Shown: positions 47,959-62,198 of the stretch, piece after piece
Layout of the letters: each line of letters begins with the position of its first letter
How positions within the stretch are numbered: the first letter of the stretch is position 1
Source of the DNA: Noviherbaspirillum sedimenti
Lineage (GTDB): Bacteria; Pseudomonadota; Gammaproteobacteria; Burkholderiales; Burkholderiaceae_D
Direction of reading: 5' to 3'
Length of the DNA: 64,000 nt
NCBI RefSeq assembly: GCF_003590835.1
Contig: NZ_QYUQ01000002.1
Span: forward strand, 620,001 to 684,000
Program-made: the position numbers and the translations under genes
Notes under the pieces: generated by a model
What the model was told of the DNA's origin: nothing
Database searches by the model: none
Seen by the model: the letters and a program-made list of their open reading frames with translations, nothing else

Positions 47959-49141
47959 TTGCTGCCTTTTTTTTCTGGCCAAACAGTACCGGCCATCCTG
48001 GCTCTCGCGGACGGGTCGATTTTTCAGGGTTTTTCCATCGGCGCTCCCGGCCAGACCATCGGTGAAGTGGTGTTCAACACCGCCATGACCGGTTATCAGG
48101 AAATCCTGACCGACCCCAGCTACAGCCGTCAGATCGTCACCCTGACTTACCCGCATATCGGCAATGTCGGCATCAATCCGGAAGATATCGAAGCGGCCAA
48201 GGTTCACGCGGCCGGTCTGATCATCAAGGATCTGCCGCTGCTGGCCTCGAATTTCCGTTCGCGCCAGACCCTGCCGGAATACCTCAAGGCCGAAGGCATC
48301 GTCGCCATCGCCGGCATCGATACCCGCAAGCTGACCCGCATCCTGCGCGAGAAGGGCGCGCAAAGCGGCGCCATCATCGCCGGCCATGACATCGTCGCCA
48401 GCCATGCCGTCGACTTGGCGCATTCCTTTTCCGGCCTGGCCGGTCTGGATCTGGCCAAGGTGGTGACCACCGACAAGCCGTATGTCTGGAACGAGACGGA
48501 ATGGAAACTCGGCGAGGGCTACGGCAAGCAGATTGCGCCGAAGTTCCACGTCGTCGCCTATGACTTTGGCGTCAAGTACAACATTCTGCGCATGCTGGCT
48601 GAACGCGGCTGCAAGATCACCGTGCTGCCGGCGCAAGCCAGTGCGGCCGAGGCGCTGGCGCTGAACCCGGACGGCATCTTCCTGTCCAATGGCCCTGGCG
48701 ATCCGGAGCCCTGCGACTACGCAGTGACGGCAACGCGCGAGCTGATCGAGCGCGGCATCCCGACCTTCGGCATCTGCCTTGGTCACCAGATCATGGCCCT
48801 GGCCTGCGGCGCCAGGACCGTCAAGATGAAATGCGGCCACCACGGCGCCAACCACCCGGTGCAGGACCTCGACACCAGGCAGGTGATGATCACCTCGCAA
48901 AACCACGGCTTCGCCGCCGATGCCGAAAGCCTGCCAGCCAACTGCCGTGTTACCCACGTGTCGCTGTTCGATGGCACCCTGCAGGGTTTCGAGCGCACCG
49001 ACCGCCCGGCGTTCTGTTTCCAGGGCCACCCGGAAGCCTCGCCCGGCCCGCACGACATCGCCCCCTTGTTCGATCGCTTCATTGCGCTCATGGAACGCAC
49101 CAATACGCAAAATACGCAGGCAAAGATGGAGAAACAGAAAA

Positions 49142-49149
<8 letters not shown>
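47959..49149 (+). CDS. carA: Carbamoyl-phosphate synthase small subunit
   Basis: 396 residues. The glutamine amidotransferase domain has nucleophile Cys273 in FGICLGHQ with His357 and Glu359 in [11 protein letters not shown]. It releases ammonia from glutamine and passes it to CarB for arginine and pyrimidine synthesis. The start is TTG, supported by CAGGAG at 47947-47952. The end overlaps carB by eight bases. Confidence 0.96.
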
Positions 49150-52372
<3,223 letters not shown>

Positions 52373-52390
52373 TCTGATCTGCAATTCCCT

Positions 52391-52444
52391 CACAGAGGTC
52401 ACAGAAAGTGCCTTACGGCACTATTTGTGACCTCTGTGTTTTCT
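52391..52444 (+). terminator. Nested hairpin between carB and greA
   Basis: Perfect 13-bp arms CACAGAGGTCACA (52391-52403) and TGTGACCTCTGTG (52426-52438) enclose an inner hairpin AGTGCC (52407-52412) / GGCACT (52417-52422). TTTTCTTTT follows. It is probably the carAB terminator, placed just before the greA start. Confidence 0.75.
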
Positions 52445-52459
52445 TTTGAGTATAAAAAC

Positions 52460-52936
52460 ATGAATACAGTACCGATTACCAAATACGGCGCCGAATTGCT
52501 GAAGGAAGAATTGCAGCGTCTGAAATCCAAGGAGCGTCCGGCTGTCATCAATGCCATCTCCGAGGCGCGTGCCCAGGGCGATTTGTCGGAAAACGCCGAG
52601 TACGACGCCGCCAAGGAAAAGCAGAGCTTCATCGAAGGCCGCATCGCCGACCTCGAAGGCAAGCTTGGCGCCGCGCAGATTATCGACCCGGCCTTGCTGG
52701 ACGCCGAAGGGCGGGTGGTGTTCGCTTCGACCGTGGATCTGGAAGACCTGGAATCCGGCCAGAAGGTGACCTACCAGATCGTCGGTGAAGACGAGGCTGA
52801 CCTCAAGGAATTGAAAATATCGGTGACTTCGCCGATCTCCCGCGCGCTCATCGGCAAGTATGCCGGCGACGTGGTCGAGGTGAATGCCCCTTCCGGTCCG
52901 CGCGAGTACGAAATCCTCGAAGTGCGCTATATCTGA
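52460..52936 (+). CDS. greA: Transcription elongation factor GreA
   Basis: 158 residues, usual GreA length. N-terminal coiled coil with [24 protein letters not shown], including the acidic tip that enters the RNA polymerase secondary channel. The C-terminal FKBP-like domain has [21 protein letters not shown]. It rescues backtracked polymerase by stimulating RNA cleavage. ATG 52460 gives the family length. It overlaps the DUF4149 gene by one base. Confidence 0.96.
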   Translation: MNTVPITKYGAELLKEELQRLKSKERPAVINAISEARAQGDLSENAEYDAAKEKQSFIEGRIADLEGKLGAAQIIDPALLDAEGRVVFASTVDLEDLESGQKVTYQIVGEDEADLKELKISVTSPISRALIGKYAGDVVEVNAPSGPREYEILEVRYI

Positions 52937-53394
52937 TGGTGGCAATCCGCATGCGCGCAGTGCTGGCCACCCTGTGGGTGGGCAGCCTGTGGACCATCGG
53001 CTACATGGTCGCGCCGACCCTGTTTGCCACACTGGAAGACCGCGCCTTGGCAGGCACCATTGCCGGGCGTCTGTTCGCCATCGAAGCCTGGGTCACCGTG
53101 GTTTGCGCCGTGCTGCTGGCGTTGCTGGTGGCGCGCGCCGGCGCGGCATTCGATCAGCGGCAGCGCAAGCAGGTATTGATCGTGATCGGCGTGATGCTGC
53201 TGTGCACCCTGGTCAGCCATTTTGGCATCCAGCCTTACATGGCGGAGTTGCGGGCTGCGGTTGCGCCCGGGGCCAGCATGGCAGGGGAGATTCAGGCGCG
53301 CTTCGGCCGTTTGCACGGCGTTTCGAGCGCGATTTACATGGTGCAGAGCGTGCTGGGGCTGGTGCTGGTGTTGAAGTTGTACCAGGCGAAATAG
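52936..53394 (+). CDS. DUF4149 membrane protein
   Basis: 152 residues with four predicted transmembrane helices. The start VRMRAVLATLWVGSLWTIGYMVAPTLF-like segment (here AVLATLWVGSLWTIGYMVAP) and the HFGIQPYMAELR loop match DUF4149. It is coupled to greA through a TGATG overlap, a conserved arrangement in Burkholderiales. Function unknown. Confidence 0.85.
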   Translation: MVAIRMRAVLATLWVGSLWTIGYMVAPTLFATLEDRALAGTIAGRLFAIEAWVTVVCAVLLALLVARAGAAFDQRQRKQVLIVIGVMLLCTLVSHFGIQPYMAELRAAVAPGASMAGEIQARFGRLHGVSSAIYMVQSVLGLVLVLKLYQAK

Positions 53395-53461
53395 CCCGGG
53401 GTGCCAGGCGATCAAGACCGGCGGGCAGGGCGGCCCGATGCCGCGCCGTGTGCCCCGCGCA

Positions 53462-53935
53462 TCATCCGCGGCTGGAGAGGGTTTTCTTGGTGCTGGTCTG
53501 GCGTGGCTTGGCGCGCTTGATGCTGCCGCCGGCAGTGACCCGCTCATTACCTTTGAGCATGACCTTGGATACGGAAGGTTTCTTTGTGCCGCTGCGGCTG
53601 GGCTTGACGATGGTGACTTCGCGCAAGCCCTTGCCGCGTTTTTCGCTGGCTTCCTTTTCCGCTTCTTTTTGCGGACGATAAATCACCAGCAGCTTGCCGA
53701 TATGCTGCACTGGCGCGGCGTCCAGTTCTGCACAGATCGTCTCGTAAATGGCCACGCGCGCTTCGCGATCGTCGCCGAACACGCGCACCTTGATGAGGCC
53801 GTGCGAGTTCAGGCTGGCATCGATTTCCTTCATGACTGCGGGCGTGAGGCCGGCTTCGCCGATGATGACGACAGGGTTCAGGCCATGGGCTTCGGCGCGC
53901 AAGGCGCTGCGTTCGGCGGGAGTGAGCTTCAGCAT
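53462..53935 (-). CDS. yhbY: YhbY-family RNA-binding protein
   Basis: 157 residues. The first ~95 form a CRS1-YhbY (CRM) domain: LTPAERSALRAEAHGLNPVV, IGEAGLTPAVMKEIDASLNSHGLIKVRVFGDDR, with the GxxG-type loop. A basic Lys/Arg/Ser-rich tail follows, longer than in E. coli YhbY. It associates with pre-50S ribosomal subunits. Divergent from rlmE over a 37-bp gap, another ribosome-assembly gene. Confidence 0.92.
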   Translation of the reverse strand: MLKLTPAERSALRAEAHGLNPVVIIGEAGLTPAVMKEIDASLNSHGLIKVRVFGDDREARVAIYETICAELDAAPVQHIGKLLVIYRPQKEAEKEASEKRGKGLREVTIVKPSRSGTKKPSVSKVMLKGNERVTAGGSIKRAKPRQTSTKKTLSSRG

Positions 53936-53972
53936 AACTATAAATATCCTTTAAAAGCAGTATTCTACGCGA

Positions 53973-54617
53973 ATGGCAAAAAACAAATTCAACAAAAACT
54001 GGGTGCATGACCACCTCAACGATCCTTTCGTCAAGCAGGCGCAGAAAGAAGGATACCGGGCGCGGGCGGTGTACAAGCTCAAGGAAATCGACGAGGCCGA
54101 AAAGCTGGTGCGGCCCGGGCAGGTGATCGTCGACCTCGGCTGCACGCCGGGCAGCTGGTCGCAGTATGTGCGCAACAAGCTGGCCGGCCAGGCCGGCGGC
54201 GGCATCAGCGGCACCATCATCGGCCTGGACCTGCTGCCCATGGAGCCGATCGCCGATGTCCACTTCATCCAGGGCGATTTTCGCGAAGAGGTCGTGCTGG
54301 CGCAGCTGGAGGCGATCGTCGCCGGGCGCCAGGTCGACCTGGTACTGTCCGACATGGCGCCCAATCTGTCGGGCGTGGCGATCGTCGATGCCGCCCGGGT
54401 CGAGCATATTGTCGACCTGGCGCTCGATTTTGCCCGCGCCCATCTGAAACCTTCCGGCGCCTTGCTCGTCAAATGTTTCAATGGTCCGGGGTATAACGAG
54501 ATTCTTGCCAAGTTCCGCGCGGAGTTCAAGACGGTAGCCTCGAAAAAGCCCAAAGCCAGCAAGGACAAGTCGTCCGAAATCTTCCTGCTTGGGAAAACCC
54601 TCAAAAATCCTGCCTGA
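53973..54617 (+). CDS. rlmE: 23S rRNA (uridine-2552 2'-O)-methyltransferase
   Basis: 214 residues of the RrmJ/FtsJ family. The SAM motif [13 protein letters not shown] and the catalytic tetrad Lys35, Asp127 ([10 protein letters not shown]), Lys167 (LVKCFNG) and Glu202 (SEIFLLG) are complete. It methylates U2552 in the A-loop of 23S rRNA at a late 50S assembly step. It is followed by ftsH, as in many proteobacteria. Confidence 0.96.
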   Translation: MAKNKFNKNWVHDHLNDPFVKQAQKEGYRARAVYKLKEIDEAEKLVRPGQVIVDLGCTPGSWSQYVRNKLAGQAGGGISGTIIGLDLLPMEPIADVHFIQGDFREEVVLAQLEAIVAGRQVDLVLSDMAPNLSGVAIVDAARVEHIVDLALDFARAHLKPSGALLVKCFNGPGYNEILAKFRAEFKTVASKKPKASKDKSSEIFLLGKTLKNPA

Positions 54618-54795
54618 GTCGTACCGTTATGGATCGTTTCCAATAAATTTACCGAAAAGTGCGTCAAATTTGCCATTTGTGCCTTGTTTTTTCGGGGATT
54701 CGGCCATACATCCTGCCTAGCAAGCGCCTGTTATTACGAGTAGAATCGTAAAAAATGCTATGAAAGGGGCGCAATCCTGCGCCGAAGGAGTCCTA

Positions 54796-56679
<1,884 letters not shown>

Positions 56680-56718
56680 TCGCTACGCCATGGTCTAATT
56701 TCACGTCTTTCAAGCCAA

Positions 56719-56750
56719 GGGTGAGGATATTTCCTCACCCTTTTTCTTTT
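56719..56750 (+). terminator. Intrinsic terminator after ftsH
   Basis: GGGTGAGG (56719-56726) pairs with CCTCACCC (56733-56740), followed by TTTTTCTTTT. It ends 16 bases before the folP start codon, so folP is expressed by read-through or from a promoter inside this gap. Confidence 0.85.
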
Positions 56751-56765
56751 CCTGGAAAAATTCAC

Positions 56766-57638
56766 ATGCAAGAATTTCTGCAATGCGGGCGTTTTCGGCT
56801 GGCGCTGGGCCAGGCCGACCGTCCGCTGGTCATGGGCATCCTCAACATTACGCCGGATTCGTTTTCCGACAGCGGCCAGTTCATGCCGCTGGAAGCGGCG
56901 CTCGATCACGCCGAGCAAATGATCGCCGAAGGCGCCGACATGATCGACATCGGCGGCGAATCGACCCGTCCGGGCGCACCCGTGGTGCCATTGGAAGAAG
57001 AGTTGCGGCGTATCATGCCCATCCTGTATGCGCTGCGCGATTGCGGCAAGCCGCTTTCGGTGGATACCTACAAGCCCGAGGTCATGAAAGAAGCCCTGGT
57101 CGCGGGCGCCGACATGATCAATGACATCAATGGCTTCAATGCGCCGGGAGCATTGAGTGCAGTCAAGGATAGCGATTGTGGCTTGTGCATCATGCATATG
57201 CAGCGTGACCCGCAAACCATGCAAGCCGATCCGCATTACAGCGATGTCCTGGGCGAAGTCAGCCGTTACCTGCGCCAGCGCGTTGATGAAATCGGCGCAG
57301 CCGGCATTGCCCGCGCACGCATGTGCATCGACCCCGGTTTCGGCTTTGGTAAAACCCTTGCGCATAACATTGAATTGCTGAAAAATCTCGAACTTGTCTT
57401 GCGGGAAGTGCAATTGCCACTGCTGGCCGGGATGTCGCGCAAGACCATGATCGGCGCGATCACCGGCAAGCCGGTCGAGCAGCGCATGGCCGGCAGTGTG
57501 GCCGCCGCGCTGGTCGCGGTGGCGCATGGCGTGCGCATCGTGCGGGTGCATGACGTTGCGGCCACGGTCGATGCAATCAAGGTCTGGCAAGCCACGCGGC
57601 CGGATGCCGCAGCGGCATCCGCTGCCGCTTCGATGTAA
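56766..57638 (+). CDS. folP: Dihydropteroate synthase
   Basis: 290 residues. TIM barrel with pterin-site motifs [14 protein letters not shown] and [11 protein letters not shown], then DINGF and GFGFGKT. It condenses dihydropterin pyrophosphate with p-aminobenzoate in folate synthesis, and is the sulfonamide target. ATG 56766 gives family length. It precedes glmM by 31 bp, the conserved folP-glmM pair. Confidence 0.96.
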   Translation: MQEFLQCGRFRLALGQADRPLVMGILNITPDSFSDSGQFMPLEAALDHAEQMIAEGADMIDIGGESTRPGAPVVPLEEELRRIMPILYALRDCGKPLSVDTYKPEVMKEALVAGADMINDINGFNAPGALSAVKDSDCGLCIMHMQRDPQTMQADPHYSDVLGEVSRYLRQRVDEIGAAGIARARMCIDPGFGFGKTLAHNIELLKNLELVLREVQLPLLAGMSRKTMIGAITGKPVEQRMAGSVAAALVAVAHGVRIVRVHDVAATVDAIKVWQATRPDAAAASAAASM

Positions 57639-57669
57639 ACCATTTCAAATAACGGGAGACGGAAAAATC

Positions 57670-59004
57670 ATGTCACGTAAATATTTTGGTACCGATGGCG
57701 TGCGCGGCCGTGTCGGCGAGTTGCCGATCACGCCGGGCTTCGTCATGCGCCTGGGTTATGCCGCCGGCCGTGTGCTGGCGCAGGGCGAGGCCGGCAAGAA
57801 AACTGTCCTGATCGGCAAGGACACGCGCATCTCGGGTTACATGCTGGAAGCCGCATTGGAAGCTGGATTTTCCGCCGCCGGCGTGGATGTCATGCTGGCC
57901 GGGCCGGTGCCGACCCCGGCAGTGGCTTATCTCACGCGGGCCTTGCGCCTGTCGGCCGGGGTGGTGATCTCGGCATCGCACAATCCCTACCATGACAATG
58001 GCATCAAGTTTTTTTCCGCGCAGGGCAACAAGCTGCCGGACGCCGTCGAGTCGGCCATCGAAGCAGCGCTCGAGATGCCGATCGACTGCGTGCCCTCGGA
58101 GAAGCTGGGCAAGGCCAAGCGCCTGGATGACGCGCAGGGGCGTTATATCGAGTTCTGCAAGAGCACCTTCCCCAACGAACTCGATTTGCGCGGCCTGAAA
58201 ATCGTGGTCGATTGCGCTCACGGCGCGGCGTACAACATCGCCCCGCACGTGTTCCACGAACTGGGTGCGGAAGTGGTCGCCATTGGCAACCAGCCCAACG
58301 GCTTGAACATCAATGACGGCTTCGGCGCCACGGCGCCGCGGGCGCTGGCGGCGGCGGTGCAGGCGCAGCAGGCCGACCTCGGCATCGCGCTGGATGGCGA
58401 TGCCGACCGCCTGATCATGGTCGATAGCGAAGGCCGCATCTACAATGGCGACGAATTGCTGTACGTGATGGTCAAGGATAGGCTTGCCAGCGGCGGCATT
58501 CAGGGCGCTGTCGGCACCCTGATGACCAACATGGCGCTGGAAGTGGCGTTTCGCGAATTGGGCGTCGGCTTTGCGCGCGCCAAGGTCGGCGACCGCTACG
58601 TGCTGGAAGTGCTGCAGGAGCGCGGCTGGCAAGTGGGCGGGGAGGGCTCGGGCCATCTGCTGTTCCTCGACAAGCACACCACTGGTGACGGCATCGTCTC
58701 GGCGCTGCAAGTGCTGTCGGCCTTGCGCCGCAGCGGCAAGACGCTGCAGCAAGCCACGGCGGATATTTTGATGTACCCGCAAACCCTGATCAACGTGAAA
58801 GTGACGCCCGGCTTCGACTGGCAAAAGAACGCCGCGGTGGTGGAGGAAAAGCGCCTGGTCGAGCGCGAACTCGGCGACACCGGGCGGGTGCTGATCCGCG
58901 CTTCCGGTACCGAGCCGCTGCTGCGGGTGATGGTGGAAGCCAAGCGCGCCAATGTGGCCGAAAGCCTGGCGCGCCGGCTGGCCGACAAGGTGCAGGCGGC
59001 ATAG
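57670..59004 (+). CDS. glmM: Phosphoglucosamine mutase
   Basis: 444 residues, standard GlmM length. FGTDGVRG at the N-terminus, phosphoserine Ser103 in [11 protein letters not shown], metal loop DGDADR and C-terminal [12 protein letters not shown]. It converts glucosamine-6-phosphate to glucosamine-1-phosphate for UDP-GlcNAc. ATG 57670 follows CGGGAGACGG. Confidence 0.97.
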   Translation: MSRKYFGTDGVRGRVGELPITPGFVMRLGYAAGRVLAQGEAGKKTVLIGKDTRISGYMLEAALEAGFSAAGVDVMLAGPVPTPAVAYLTRALRLSAGVVISASHNPYHDNGIKFFSAQGNKLPDAVESAIEAALEMPIDCVPSEKLGKAKRLDDAQGRYIEFCKSTFPNELDLRGLKIVVDCAHGAAYNIAPHVFHELGAEVVAIGNQPNGLNINDGFGATAPRALAAAVQAQQADLGIALDGDADRLIMVDSEGRIYNGDELLYVMVKDRLASGGIQGAVGTLMTNMALEVAFRELGVGFARAKVGDRYVLEVLQERGWQVGGEGSGHLLFLDKHTTGDGIVSALQVLSALRRSGKTLQQATADILMYPQTLINVKVTPGFDWQKNAAVVEEKRLVERELGDTGRVLIRASGTEPLLRVMVEAKRANVAESLARRLADKVQAA

Positions 59005-59016
59005 CAATTATCTTAT

Positions 59017-59045
59017 TTGACCCAGGCAAGAGGGTCGAGTATAAT
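59017..59045 (+). promoter_or_regulatory. Sigma70 promoter of the tRNA-Pro gene
   Basis: -35 TTGACC (59017-59022), 17-bp spacer, consensus -10 TATAAT (59040-59045). The predicted transcription start falls a few bases before the mature tRNA 5' end at 59056. Confidence 0.82.
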
Positions 59046-59055
59046 TGATGTTCTT

Positions 59056-59132
59056 CGGAGTGTAGCGCAGCCCGGTAGCGCACCTGGTTTGGGACCAGGG
59101 GGTCCAAGGTTCGAATCCTTGTACTCCGACCA
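59056..59132 (+). tRNA. tRNA-Pro (TGG)
   Basis: 77 nt cloverleaf. Acceptor CGGAGTG pairs with TACTCCG (one G-T pair), anticodon arm CCTGG-TTTGGGA-CCAGG carries TGG, T-arm contains GGTTCGAATCC and the CCA end is encoded. Confidence 0.95.
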
Positions 59133-59143
59133 GTAATACCCTG

Positions 59144-59172
59144 ACGGGCTGTCTTTTGACAGCCCGTTTTTA
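59144..59172 (+). terminator. Terminator after tRNA-Pro
   Basis: ACGGGCTGTC (59144-59153) pairs with GACAGCCCGT (59158-59167), then TTTTTATTT. It lies between the two tRNA genes, so tRNA-Arg probably has its own weak promoter or relies on read-through. Confidence 0.85.
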
Positions 59173-59194
59173 TTTCCGTCTTTCAGTCTCGCGA

Positions 59195-59271
59195 CTGCCC
59201 ATAGCTCAGTTGGATAGAGCAACGGCCTTCTAAGCCGTAGGTCGCAGGTTCGACTCCTGCTGGGCAGGCCA
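59195..59271 (+). tRNA. tRNA-Arg (TCT)
   Basis: 77 nt. Acceptor CTGCCCA pairs with TGGGCAG, anticodon arm ACGGC-CTTCTAA-GCCGT carries TCT, T-arm CAGGTTCGACTCCTG, encoded CCA. It closely resembles E. coli argU through the D- and anticodon arms. Confidence 0.93.
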
Positions 59272-59570
59272 ATTCTTCTACCTCTCAGCGATAGTGCGCA
59301 CGAATCAGATTTATCTGCTCCACGCTGTGCTCAAATTGTCCCCATTCGTTTTTAATTGGTTTTGAGCACGATCGCTTTTTGGCGCTCGGTCTATCTTGAG
59401 CGCAATAGGTTAAAGCCGGTCGGTCGCGCCGCAACTCTGAAGCAGCGATGGATTCCTTTCTCCCATATTCATGGGATGGCGCATGTTACGGATACAGCGA
59501 TACCATCTTGCCTAATAGACATAAGTCACTTCTTTCCGTATGTTAACGTGATTGTCACGAATGCAACGTT

Positions 59571-59780
59571 TTGGCTGATCGAGTAGCTTGGGTATTTGGA
59601 TTTGCACGGGAGCCGGCAATACAGGATGTGGCCCAATCACTGGACATCCATCCCTTCATGCTGTCACGATGGCGCAAAGAAGCCAGGGACGGAATCATTG
59701 TGACCAAAGGGATCAAGCTCAATGTCAATGAAGTGTGCGAACTCAGGCGCCTGAGGCAACTCGAAAAAGAACACGCCTAG
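59571..59780 (+). pseudogene. IS3-family transposase OrfA fragment
   Basis: The frame reads DRVAWVFGFAREPAIQDVAQ, SLDIHPFMLSRWRKEARDG and VCELRRLRQLEKEHA, the helix-turn-helix and leucine-zipper part of IS3-type OrfA. The usual N-terminal dozen residues are missing. A TAG stops the frame where the family continues, and LKVEHDLF resumes directly after it before homology ends. There is no OrfB. The rest of 59272-59570 shows nothing recognisable. Confidence 0.75.
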
Positions 59781-59869
59781 CTCAAGGTGGAGCATGATCT
59801 ATTCAGAGCGCGGCCTCGGCCTTGGGGAGATGGATCAGCCAACCTGAAATCAACAATACGCATAAAACA

Positions 59870-59911
59870 ACCAGCTTGGCCCAAGGAGACCGTCTTGGAC
59901 CAAAAGCTGGT
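59870..59911. terminator. Hairpin downstream of the minus-strand operon
   Basis: ACCAGCTT (59870-59877) pairs with AAGCTGGT (59904-59911), and CCAAG (59881-59885) with CTTGG (59894-59898) inside. It lies 55 bp past the stop of the minus-strand binding-protein gene and could be its terminator, or a leftover end of the IS3 remnant. Confidence 0.45.
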
Positions 59912-59965
59912 GTTTAACCTTCTTTATCTATAACAAAGTGAACTAGGTTGGCGTGACCGAACCGC

Positions 59966-61192
59966 TTATTTTTTGACCAGGGGGCACTTGCTCGTTGCGA
60001 GCGGCTGAAAAGCCTGTTCGCCTGGAATGACTGCCTTGACGTGGAAATAGTCCCACGGCGTTTTGGACTCGGACGGCTTCTTCACCTGAACCAGGTACAT
60101 GTCATGGACCATCCGTCCATCCTCGCGAATCTTGCCGTTCTTCGCAAAGAAGTCGTTGATTGGCGTATCTCGCATTTGCTTCATGACCGCGCCGGCTTCA
60201 TCGGTGCCCGTAGCCTGGATCGCCTTCAAATAGTGCATCGTGGAAGAATAAACGCCGGCGTGAATCATGTTCGGCATTTTTTTCATCTTGCCGAAGAAAC
60301 GCTTTGACCATTTTCGCGTTTCGTCATCCAGGTCCCAATAAAAAGCATCGGTCGCGTATAGGCCTTGCGCTGTTTCAAGGCCAAGGCTGTGGACGTCATT
60401 GACGGTGAACAGCAACGAGGCGAGGGACTGCTTTCCCGATTTTGTAAGGCCGAACTCTTTTGCGGCCTTGATTGAATTGACGGCATCAGGCCCGGCATTG
60501 GCAAAGGCAATGACTTGCGCACCGGATGCTTGCGCTTGCAGCATGAAGGATGAGAAATCCGCAGCGGCGAGCGGATGTCTCGAGCCGCCTACAATCTTGC
60601 CGCCTTTCGATTTGATCACGTCGGACGCATCTTTTTCCAGCGAATGGCCGAATGCATAATCGGCTGCTAAAAAATACCAGGAGCTGCCGCCCTGTTTGAG
60701 GATCGCGTTGGCGGTGCCGTTGGCGAGCGCATACGTGTCCCAGGCATAGTGAATGCTGTTAGGCGTGCATGCCTCGTTGGTCAGGCGGCTGCTGCCGGCG
60801 CCGTTGACGATGGCGATGCGATTCTTCTGTTTGGCGATGTCGACGACGGCCAGCGCGGTACTCGAAGTGACCAGGTCGGCAATCATGTCGACTTTTTGCG
60901 AGTCGTACCATTCCCGCGCTTTGGCCGATGCGATATCTGCCTTGTTCTGGTGGTCCGCAAAAATCATTTCGATCGGGCGGCCCAGGACTTTGCCGCCGAA
61001 ATCCTCGATCGCCATCCTGACCGCGGTGACCGAACCTTCGCCGCTCAAGTCGGAATACAGACCGCCCATATCGGTCAATACGCCGATTTTGACCGTGTCG
61101 TCGGAAATCTTGGACGATTGCGCCATCGCCGGCGTCAGCGCGAAGGATTGGATTGCTGCACAAATTGCGGCAGCTAGTTTTTTGGATTTCAT
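59966..61192 (-). CDS. Periplasmic substrate-binding protein (Leu/Ile/Val-type ABC transporter)
   Basis: 408 residues with a signal peptide (MKSKKLAAAICA, cleavage near PAMA|Q) and a Peripla_BP_6 fold starting VKIGVLTDMGGLYSDLSGEG. Paralog of 27136-28350 along its whole length. No permease or ATPase gene adjoins. It lies 58 bp behind the beta-keto acid cleavage gene on the same strand and is probably the third gene of that operon, feeding it a substrate such as a beta-hydroxy or beta-keto acid. Ligand unknown. Confidence 0.88.
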   Translation of the reverse strand: MKSKKLAAAICAAIQSFALTPAMAQSSKISDDTVKIGVLTDMGGLYSDLSGEGSVTAVRMAIEDFGGKVLGRPIEMIFADHQNKADIASAKAREWYDSQKVDMIADLVTSSTALAVVDIAKQKNRIAIVNGAGSSRLTNEACTPNSIHYAWDTYALANGTANAILKQGGSSWYFLAADYAFGHSLEKDASDVIKSKGGKIVGGSRHPLAAADFSSFMLQAQASGAQVIAFANAGPDAVNSIKAAKEFGLTKSGKQSLASLLFTVNDVHSLGLETAQGLYATDAFYWDLDDETRKWSKRFFGKMKKMPNMIHAGVYSSTMHYLKAIQATGTDEAGAVMKQMRDTPINDFFAKNGKIREDGRMVHDMYLVQVKKPSESKTPWDYFHVKAVIPGEQAFQPLATSKCPLVKK

Positions 61193-61250
61193 AATTTTCT
61201 CCGTGTTATTAATTGATTGTGTAAGAAATTAAGGTTTGGCGCACTTGAAT

Positions 61251-62183
61251 TTAAAATCCGACTTCGTTGGCGCCCTTTAAGCCCAGGATTGCCCTTGCTT
61301 CGTCGGGTGTTGCGATCTCGAGTGAAAGTGCTTCCAGGATGCGCCTGATGCGGCGTACCTGATCGGCGTTTTGCCGCGATAAAGTGCCGGGTCCTTCCCA
61401 TAAATTGTCTTCCAGGCCAACGCGCACATTGCCGCCTTGGGCGGCCGCGACCGCGGCAAGCTTCATTTGCGAACGTCCCGCGCCCAATACAGACCAAACA
61501 TAATCGGCGCCGAACAAACGATCTGCGGTACGTTTCATGTGTGCGACGTCGTCTGCATGCGTACCGATCCCACCCAGGATGCCAAACACGGTTTGAATAA
61601 AGAGCGGCCCCTTGACAAGGCCTCGATCGACAAAGTGCGCAAGGTTATAGAGATGGGCGGTGTCATAACATTCGAATTCAAAGCGCGTGCCGTTGCCAGA
61701 GCAAGCTTGCAAGACATATTCGATATCCTTGAAGGTATTGCGAAAGACGACGTCGCGAGTCCCTTCGAGAAATTTGCGCTCCCAGTCGTGCTTGAATTCT
61801 TTGAAGCGGTTCAACATGGGGTACAACCCGAAGTTCATCGAGCCCATGTTGAGCGATGCTAATTCTGGTTTCAACTGCAAGGCCGGTTGCAGACGCTCTT
61901 CGACGGTCATGCCTGGCGCGCCGCCGGTGGTGATGTTGATGATGCCGTCCGTGCGCAGCTTGATATTGCCGACAAATGCGCGAAACAGTTCAGGCGCCTG
62001 CGACGGCTTGCCATTTTCGGGATCGCGGGCGTGCAAATGCACGATCGCGGCGCCGGCCTCGACCGCTTCTACCGCCGCTTGCTCAATTTGCGGTCCTGTG
62101 ACGGGAAGATAAGGCGACATTGACGGCGTATGAATACCGCCGGTCACAGCGCAAGAGATGATGACTTTATTTGGTTTGCTCAT
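61251..62183 (-). CDS. Beta-keto acid cleavage enzyme (BKACE, DUF849)
   Basis: 310 residues, TIM-barrel BKACE family (first member Kce, 3-keto-5-aminohexanoate cleavage). Zinc ligands His49 and His51 in VHLHARD, plus the ITTGGAPGMTVEER and GLEDNLWEGPG blocks. These enzymes take a beta-keto acid and acetyl-CoA and give acetoacetate and a shorter acyl-CoA. Substrate varies (keto-aminohexanoate, dehydrocarnitine, beta-ketoadipate and others) and cannot be read here. The gene lies 15 bp behind a 3-hydroxybutyrate-dehydrogenase-like gene. Confidence 0.9.
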   Translation of the reverse strand: MSKPNKVIISCAVTGGIHTPSMSPYLPVTGPQIEQAAVEAVEAGAAIVHLHARDPENGKPSQAPELFRAFVGNIKLRTDGIINITTGGAPGMTVEERLQPALQLKPELASLNMGSMNFGLYPMLNRFKEFKHDWERKFLEGTRDVVFRNTFKDIEYVLQACSGNGTRFEFECYDTAHLYNLAHFVDRGLVKGPLFIQTVFGILGGIGTHADDVAHMKRTADRLFGADYVWSVLGAGRSQMKLAAVAAAQGGNVRVGLEDNLWEGPGTLSRQNADQVRRIRRILEALSLEIATPDEARAILGLKGANEVGF

Positions 62184-62198
62184 ATTGGTTCACCTTTC

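Noticed and set aside
54680..54715. Possible heat-shock (sigma32) promoter before ftsH
   Set aside because: CTTGTT and CCATACAT are present at a plausible distance, but the -10 matches poorly; not strong enough to list.
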